This document shows positions 57,532-64,000 of a DNA stretch of 64,000 nt, piece after piece. A program made the translations under genes and the position numbers. Below the pieces are notes generated by a model. It made no database searches, had not been told where the DNA came from, and was given only the letters and a program-made list of their open reading frames with translations. Position 1 is the first letter of the stretch; every line of letters starts with the position of its first letter. The DNA comes from Arthrobotrys musiformis (Eukaryota > Ascomycota > Orbiliomycetes > Orbiliales > Orbiliaceae): contig JAVHJL010000002.1 in the NCBI GenBank assembly GCA_036971715.1, forward strand, positions 2,202,501 to 2,266,500, given 5' to 3'.

Positions 57532-60500
57532 ATGGACCAGCCACGGCCACATACATCCCATCCAGCCGTCCCAAGCACGCCGGTGCCTGGGGGTTATCCT
57601 CGAATAGATACCTCGATGGCAAATGCCGCATTCCAAAATGTCCCACCAGCTTATACAGCGGCGGCACCAGGTACCTTACTTATACCGCAATATGACCCTT
57701 CGCAACCTGCATCGTATGCGTCGAGTCCGATTGTAGGCCCATCTGGACGACCCAGAGCAGCGACAAATACCGAGATACCGTCATCTAATCTAGGGAATCT
57801 CGGCAACATGACGCCAGTGGCGCTTTTTTCGTCGAGTGCACTTTCGAGAAACCCACCGCCTCCACGGCCTCAAAACCCCACGGGGCTCAATCCTTTGCCT
57901 ATGCAGCAACCCCGTCATGTTTCGACACCTTTGCACTCGAACCCCGATGGTACGTAGATGGAAAGGATAGTCAGGTTCGGCTTCGCTAACTTAAATGGTG
58001 CAGTTTCACGACCCCTTCAACCAAACGGCTCAAATCCAAACCTTCCATTTGGTATCCCACCACCCCCCCCTAAAAATGAAAATACTTGGCAGTCGACTTG
58101 GGGGAAAACTCATGGGAGAGAATGGGAAAACCGACCTACGATTCAGACTACGTTCCAGAACACTTATCACCCACATGGAATGCCCTACCAACTTCCCGGG
58201 TCACCTCTCACAGCGCAACCGCCATCTCAGATCAACTATGCACATGCCCCAATCCCGCACATCCCGCCGCCACCATCACACCCGGCCCCTCCTCTGCAGA
58301 GTAATCAACCCCTTCAGCCATCACAGCTAGTTAGAGAAGCATTTCATAGGACTGATTCAGAACCCTCAGAGGCATCATCAATATTCTCGAAACCAGAAAT
58401 AGAAGAAGCTATGACACCTCTTACTCTCCACACCCCTTCTCTAACACGGCATCCGCATGTCCTACCTGTAAGGAGCGAAACCCCATCCTCGTCTGCGCCG
58501 TTGTCTGCAGAAGATATCGCATCGTGGACAATCGAAAAAGTGACAACTTTTCTGGGTGACCACCATTTTACAAAAGAATGGCAAGATGCGTTTCGGAATC
58601 TAGACATCTTTGGCAAGGAGTTTTTGCTTATAGGCCAAGTTAATGGCTATAATCTTCTCTATAATTCAATCTTACCTGAAGTGCAGTCTCTATATGGCCA
58701 ATCGGCGAAACAGGACCGGGAACGCTACGAGGCGCGACGACTGAAGAAACTGGTGCGCTCTCTAGCACCCGCGATAGACGAATCACCCGTTACTGGATCT
58801 TCGTCGGCACCTGATAAATCACCGACTCTGGCGCCACTAAGCCTGATAAAGCGCCAAAATAGGAACAGCACAATCCCACCCGGTAGCGACTGGGCTGAGC
58901 AAATGCGTTCTGTGACACAGCCTCCAAGAACCAATATCACCAAGTCAGCACTATCATCCTTAGACTTTGGCGGAAGACGGCATTCGCCAAGTAACTCTGA
59001 TGTGTCGTTACCACTGCCGAATGCACCTGCCCTCCAACCTACTAGTAAACCTTCTATACCCGGGTCGCCCCAATCATCACCATCTCCCATTCATGCCACG
59101 CTAGTGCCACGGCATGGATATTCGAATTCTACAGATTCGACACATTCAAGACCCGAGGGGTCGAGGTTGGTTAGCGATAGCATACTGACTAAAAACCGAC
59201 CAAAAGGGAGACCCAGCTTTGGGCATGATTCCCCAGATATTGGCAAAGAGTCGGTTAAAGATCGTGGAAAGGCAATACTTGGTAGAATAGGTCGATCATG
59301 GGGCAAGAAGCAAAAGGATGAATTCGATGAATCTCCGACTAGTCCGAATCAATTTGGAATGCAGCCTCCAAGTATGCCCTATATAAATAGCCACAACAGA
59401 AGTGACTCGTCTTTGGACAGGCCGTCTTCTGCGACTTCGGTTATGTCTGAGTACGATGCGAAATTTCGAGGAAGAGGCCTACTCAATCCTGGGCCTTCAG
59501 CCAAAATATTACTGTTTTTTGTTACAACTAACGGCAAACAGTTCAATCTCCTGGATTTGACCCATGCTACGGACGCGGATACCGTTAGGAAACTAATATG
59601 CCATATTGTTGGGATTGACGACTGGGAGTCAACTAAAATCTACCTAACGGAGGTAGGACAGACCGAACATGGTAAGGTGGTACAAACCTCGATAACAAAT
59701 GCAGTGAGGCAGTTTTCTAATGACGAATTCAAGAGGCACCGTTGACCGACCAAATGCTCATGTTGAGCCGAAGGCATGGCGACAACCTTGCAGGTGTTAA
59801 ATTTTATGTCCAAGAGCCTGCTCATCCGCAGGGAGGCAAGATCATGGGCCTTGGAATCAACACCAGCGTTAGTGGATCGAATCTACAGACACCGATTGTT
59901 CGCGCACGTAGCCAGTCGCCTGTACCACCATCACCGTCACGCAAACAACACGACGAAGACACGTTGACCGCGTTGGAGAGAGGTAGAACGTTGTGGCCTG
60001 ACGAGTCCCTGGAAAGAAATGATCCTCAACGAGCAGCTTCGACGGGACCCAAGATAAATATCACAGAACCAATTAGCGCCCGCCTCAACGCGGAGTCGTC
60101 GCTGGACTCGGCCTTAGATGACATACGATCGAGGAGCCCAATAAACGTAGGAAATGGGTTTGGTAAGAGGACTCCCTCCCATTCGAAGGCTACCTCGATA
60201 GATCTTCCTATCCATCCTTCGCCGGGAGGGGAGTCAACATTGCCATACCCAGATTCGCCGGTATCTGAAAAGACTTCCATGGTACCAGTACCATTATCTA
60301 TGCCTGCGGAACCTACGAGTATACCTCGAAAGGCTACCCCACAAAATGCTGCGACCATGACATTCAATGAGCTGCATAAGCAAAGGACCCTGACGATTGA
60401 ATCCCAAAAGGCGGCGAAAATTCGGAGAAGGAATCAAAGCATCGATCTTGATACTAATACTCCCAGTTTCTCTAAAGTTAGCAGTCATGTTGTTGACTTT

Positions 60501-63244
60501 GATCATCCTCGAACTTCACCGTTCGAGGATAAAAGGCATTTCGACAATGATGTTAAGCCAGAGAACCGGGACAGCTGGAAGCCTCTCCGGAAGCCTCCGC
60601 CGCCTCCTAGTGTTGAGTCCAATACTCAACGGGGATTGCCGCCGTCGTTGTCTTATAGAAAGCCAATAGTTGATAAGAGCAAGCCATCTAGGAAGAGAAG
60701 CATGAATCAAGGGAGAGGAAGCGTAGCGGCGAATCAAGAGATGTTGGAGAAAGGGAAAAGACAAGGTCTTCAAGTGGATGCGATGTCAGCGAGCGGAATT
60801 GCGGCTTCATTAGCTAGTGCGGGGCTCCAAGGTGCTGGCTTTGGAATGACTATGGGAAGTGTCAAGCCTAGCGTGTCTAGAAAAGGCACGCAGGGCTCTG
60901 ACGCTTCCAGTAGCAAATCCACCCCTACCTCGCTTCCGCCACTGACGTTGACATCAGGAAGAGCTATGGCGACGGTCAATTTTGACAAGGTTGGCGGCGG
61001 AAGCCCAGGTAAAGGTGGGAGCCCAAGCAGTCCAGGTTTCACATGGGGGAAAGGAAATATGCTGTTCAAGATTCCTGACTATTCACAAGAAGCATCACCC
61101 GAGGCTATAGATGGTAACACTACTTCGTTCTTACGGCCTGATTCGATGTACTGTGGAGGTGTCTCACCCGCAATAAGCCCTGGAGCCGAAAACCCACCTC
61201 CCTTGCCCTTTAACGCCGGTGATTTCCACGACATTGAAATTAAATTCACACAAACCCCAACAAAACCTGGAAAGGACGACTCTGATGACGACTCGGATGA
61301 TGGACTCTTCCAAAAACCACTAACAAGAGAACAGAAAGATTCCTCTGAGAGCCCCGTGGAAAAAGCCGACTCAACAAAAGGAGAAGCCTCACAAAACGGA
61401 GACGACTCTGGAGACGACAGTGACGACTTCTTCCAAATCCCTATCCCTGGACGTGGAAAGAAAAGCCCGGAGAAACCAAAGGCCGACGATGATACCAACG
61501 CTATTCGCAAAACCGTTGTATTCGGATCCAAGGACTCTTTTATTTCGCCAATCCAAAGCTCTGGGACCTCTGGAACCGATGGACGAGGATCTTTGTCACC
61601 CTTCCCGGAGTACGAGCAAGGCGACGATAATGTCAATATATCACCATCGCCAATTAAGAATCGATACCCTCGACCGGATTCCTTCAACGCGGACGACACT
61701 AATGTCTGGGCATCCCGTCCACCTGCCGAGACACTTGTCCACCACCTTGACGCCTACTTCCCGGATATTAACTTGGACGAACCGATAATAGAAGAAACGG
61801 CCGTTGTTAACGACGCTATAGCGGAAGAGAGCAACTCGCCCCCTGCATCCCCGCTTCCCAGTACTTCTAGCCACTCTACAACCATGAATGCTCTAAATCG
61901 CAGGGCAAGAGAACAACAACCACAGATGGTCACTGCATCTGAGATTCTCAGTAGAACCGCAGAAAGGTCCCTCGGAAAGCAGGGCCTGGGTAGGATGAAA
62001 TCTATTCGTGAAACCTTTAGGGAAGCACATGACATGAAGCGCAAGATTCCAAGCGTTATAGGAACTCAGACGGGCAGGAATGTCCGCAACAGCACTGTTA
62101 TGAGAAGAAAGAGTACAAAGATGTTCGGCGCCAAGCTCGTCGAGCTTCAAGCCGGTGCACATGCGAAGAAGATTGCATCTATTGCAGCAGCGACTGCTTC
62201 GCTAGACAATAGAAGCGGCATTAAGAGACAAGGTACGTCACACTCGTTGACTATATTCAGGCTAAATAGAGCTAATGTATCTACAGCAACCTTCAAATGG
62301 TTCAAGGGTCAACTTATTGGCCAAGGAACCTACGGCAAGGTCTACCTGGGTATGAACGCTACGACTGGTGAGTTCTTAGCTGTCAAACAGGTCGAGGTTA
62401 CACCGAACGATTCGCGCAAGGCGCTCATCAACGCACTCAACCAAGAAATCGAGACCATGAAGGATCTCGATCACGCAAATATCGTGCAATACCTTGGTTG
62501 TGAGCGTAAAGAGCTTTCCATCAGCATCTTCTTGGAATATATTCCTGGTGGATCAGTTGGTAGTTGTCTCAAGAAACATGGCAAATTTGAAGAATCAGTC
62601 GTCAGGGATTTAACAAGACAAATGCTTGACGGACTGGCATATCTTCACAGAGAGGGTATCTTGCACCGAGATCTGAAGGGTGATAATATCCTCCTCGATC
62701 TTGATGGTACATGCAAGATTTCCGACTTCGGTATCAGTAAGAAGACCGAAGATATTTACGGTAACGACGCTTCGAATAATATGCAAGGTTCTGTCTTTTG
62801 GATGGCCCCAGAAGTTGTCAATCCGAAGAAGGGCCAGGGATATAGTGCTAAAGTTGACATTTGGTCAGTCGGCTGCGTCGTGCTGGAAATGTTCGCTGGC
62901 CGACGACCCTGGGAAAACGAAGAGACCATCGGTGCCATCTTTAAGATTGGTTCCGAGAAGAAGGCCCCTCCAGTCCCGGATGATGTCTCTCAGCACGTGT
63001 CTCCTGAGGCCATTGCTTTCATGGCGGATTGTCACACAACGTATGTCATACATATGCTGATCTCCCTTAATTTTTAACCACGAGAGCTAACACTGATATT
63101 TTTTTTTTTAGCGAACCTTCCGAAAGACCAACTGCGGAAACGTTACTTACACAGCACCCATTCTGTGCCTTTGATCCTAATTACAACTTTTTGGATACAG
63201 CGCTGTATCATAAAATTTCTTCATTTGTTAACACAAGCGTTTGA
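57532..63244 (+). CDS. BCK1: MAP kinase kinase kinase BCK1 (cell wall integrity pathway)
   Basis: 1823 aa in five exons: 57532-57949, 58004-59671, 59734-62232, 62287-63040 and 63112-63244. Bck1 receives the signal from protein kinase C and phosphorylates the Mkk MAPKK in the cell-wall stress cascade. A SAM-like domain lies near residues 305-395 (WTIEKVTTFLGDHHFTKEWQ), a Ras-association-like segment near 640-700 (KILLFFVTTNGKQFNLLDL). A long Ser/Pro-rich regulatory region follows. The kinase domain starts near 1530: G-loop GQGTYGKVYLG, lysine in LAVKQVE, catalytic HRDLKGDNILL, DFG in SDFGISKK, and APEVV. The C-terminal tail reads DPNYNFLDTALYHKI, a Bck1 hallmark. A 62-nt intron (59672-59733, branch CTAAT) was needed to join two frames. 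The 54-nt intron before the kinase is in frame. Confidence 0.94.
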
Positions 63245-64000
63245 GGAAGCGATCTTTAGCGATGTGGATATATATATTACTACTTCTTGTTATGGCCGTT
63301 TGCTGGCAAAAAAAGCGATGTTTTACCTATCTTTCCGCAATTCCTGTTTTTCCCTGTATTATTCCGTTGTACTTGTATATGCGATTTTTTTTCTCTCACG
63401 CCTTTTTGTTTTTATTTATGCACTCGGTTTCCCCCGGGCTTGAAGGGGGGGATATGGCTTACCCAGTACCTCATGTCTGACGGAGTAACGGAATATATGG
63501 AAGACGCTGGATAATTTAAATATATATTAGCGTGGAACTATGGTCCATGGCGCAAACTCCAAATCTTTCATAATTACCGCACGATTGCAAAGATTATGCG
63601 AAAACGTGGAGGAGGCAAAAAAGATGAACTAGGCATGGGCATCTAAACATAGCCGAACTTAAGATGCAGGGTCTTTTTCCTAATGCCGCCTATATGTGTG
63701 TACTCAATATACGTGGCAATGTAGACACAGGCCTGAAAAATGGACGGAATTGCGGCACTTGAGGTTCATCGAGACGTCTAGAAAACTGCCACACTTACTG
63801 CAGACCCTTGCGGTGGCGTTGATAAACTGACATGATAAAACTTGATTGATCCGGCTTACATACAGTACTATTTCAGCTATCAACTGAAGGCGGGTGCCCG
63901 GGTTGATGAAAAAGTTCTGTTAAGCTTAGGCTAAAACACACTGCACCGCATTGACCATTTTGGAATCTGAGATCTCCGCTGTCATGTCGAACCGAACCTT
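63245..64000. other. Region downstream of BCK1 to window end
   Basis: 756 bp with no supported gene. Starts as a T-rich 3' UTR-like stretch; the rest is mixed sequence with no recognised motif. Confidence 0.45.

Noticed and set aside
59672..59733. Frameshift in BCK1 between two long frames
   Set aside because: A normal 62-nt intron (GTAAGG...CTAAT...AAG) explains the change of frame exactly.

Overview
The window looks like nuclear DNA of a filamentous ascomycete (Pezizomycotina). Its genes carry many short GT-AG introns, mostly 50-110 nt, with CTAAC/CTRAY-like branch sites. Intergenic DNA is rich in T and A runs, and the gene content is typical of the group: FKS-type glucan synthase, ATG26 with GRAM/PH domains, SPT7, BCK1 and a vacuolar pepsin. 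An early-diverging class such as Orbiliomycetes is a guess that needs protein phylogeny. There is no operon logic and no sign of a bacterial or phage segment. Exon structures were built by hand from splice sites and reading phase. In every multi-exon model offered as intact, the exon lengths sum to a whole number of codons.

Layout. 1-3062 (+): the 3' half of the beta-1,3-glucan synthase gene (FKS1), cut by the window edge. 4978-5733 (+): a low-complexity hypothetical protein. 7113-9631 (-): an Ecdysoneless-family protein. 10852-12473 (+): an MFS transporter. 13174-16761 (-): SPT7, a SAGA subunit. 18091-22835 (-): ATG26, sterol glucosyltransferase. 22836-30394: a gene-poor zone. Its one large coding trace is a frame-broken gene resembling the fungal 'rvt' (cellular reverse-transcriptase-related) family at 26130-28821, flanked by a degenerate minisatellite.

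30395-36723 is dense: MOG1 (+), a SnoaL-like protein (-), two small two-TM membrane proteins (+, +), and a GCNA/SprT-type metalloprotease for DNA-protein crosslink repair (-). 38765-39745 (+) is an unrecognised protein. 40088-44821 (-) is the TPR protein SKI3. 46104-47696 (+) is vacuolar aspartic protease PEP4. 48542-49237 (+) is a TENA/THI-4 protein that converges on a Dal5-family transporter (49787-52072, -). A 5.4 kb gene-free stretch follows, then BCK1, the MAPKKK of the cell-wall-integrity pathway (57532-63244, +).

Most genes are unrelated housekeeping functions. Two links are worth noting. FKS1 and BCK1 sit at opposite ends of the window and act in the same cell-wall pathway. The TENA protein and its convergent transporter neighbour could both serve thiamine or nitrogen metabolism. 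I found no convincing tRNA, rRNA, CRISPR array, intact transposon or metabolite cluster. The strongest candidate for something unusual is the broken RT-related gene and the region around it.
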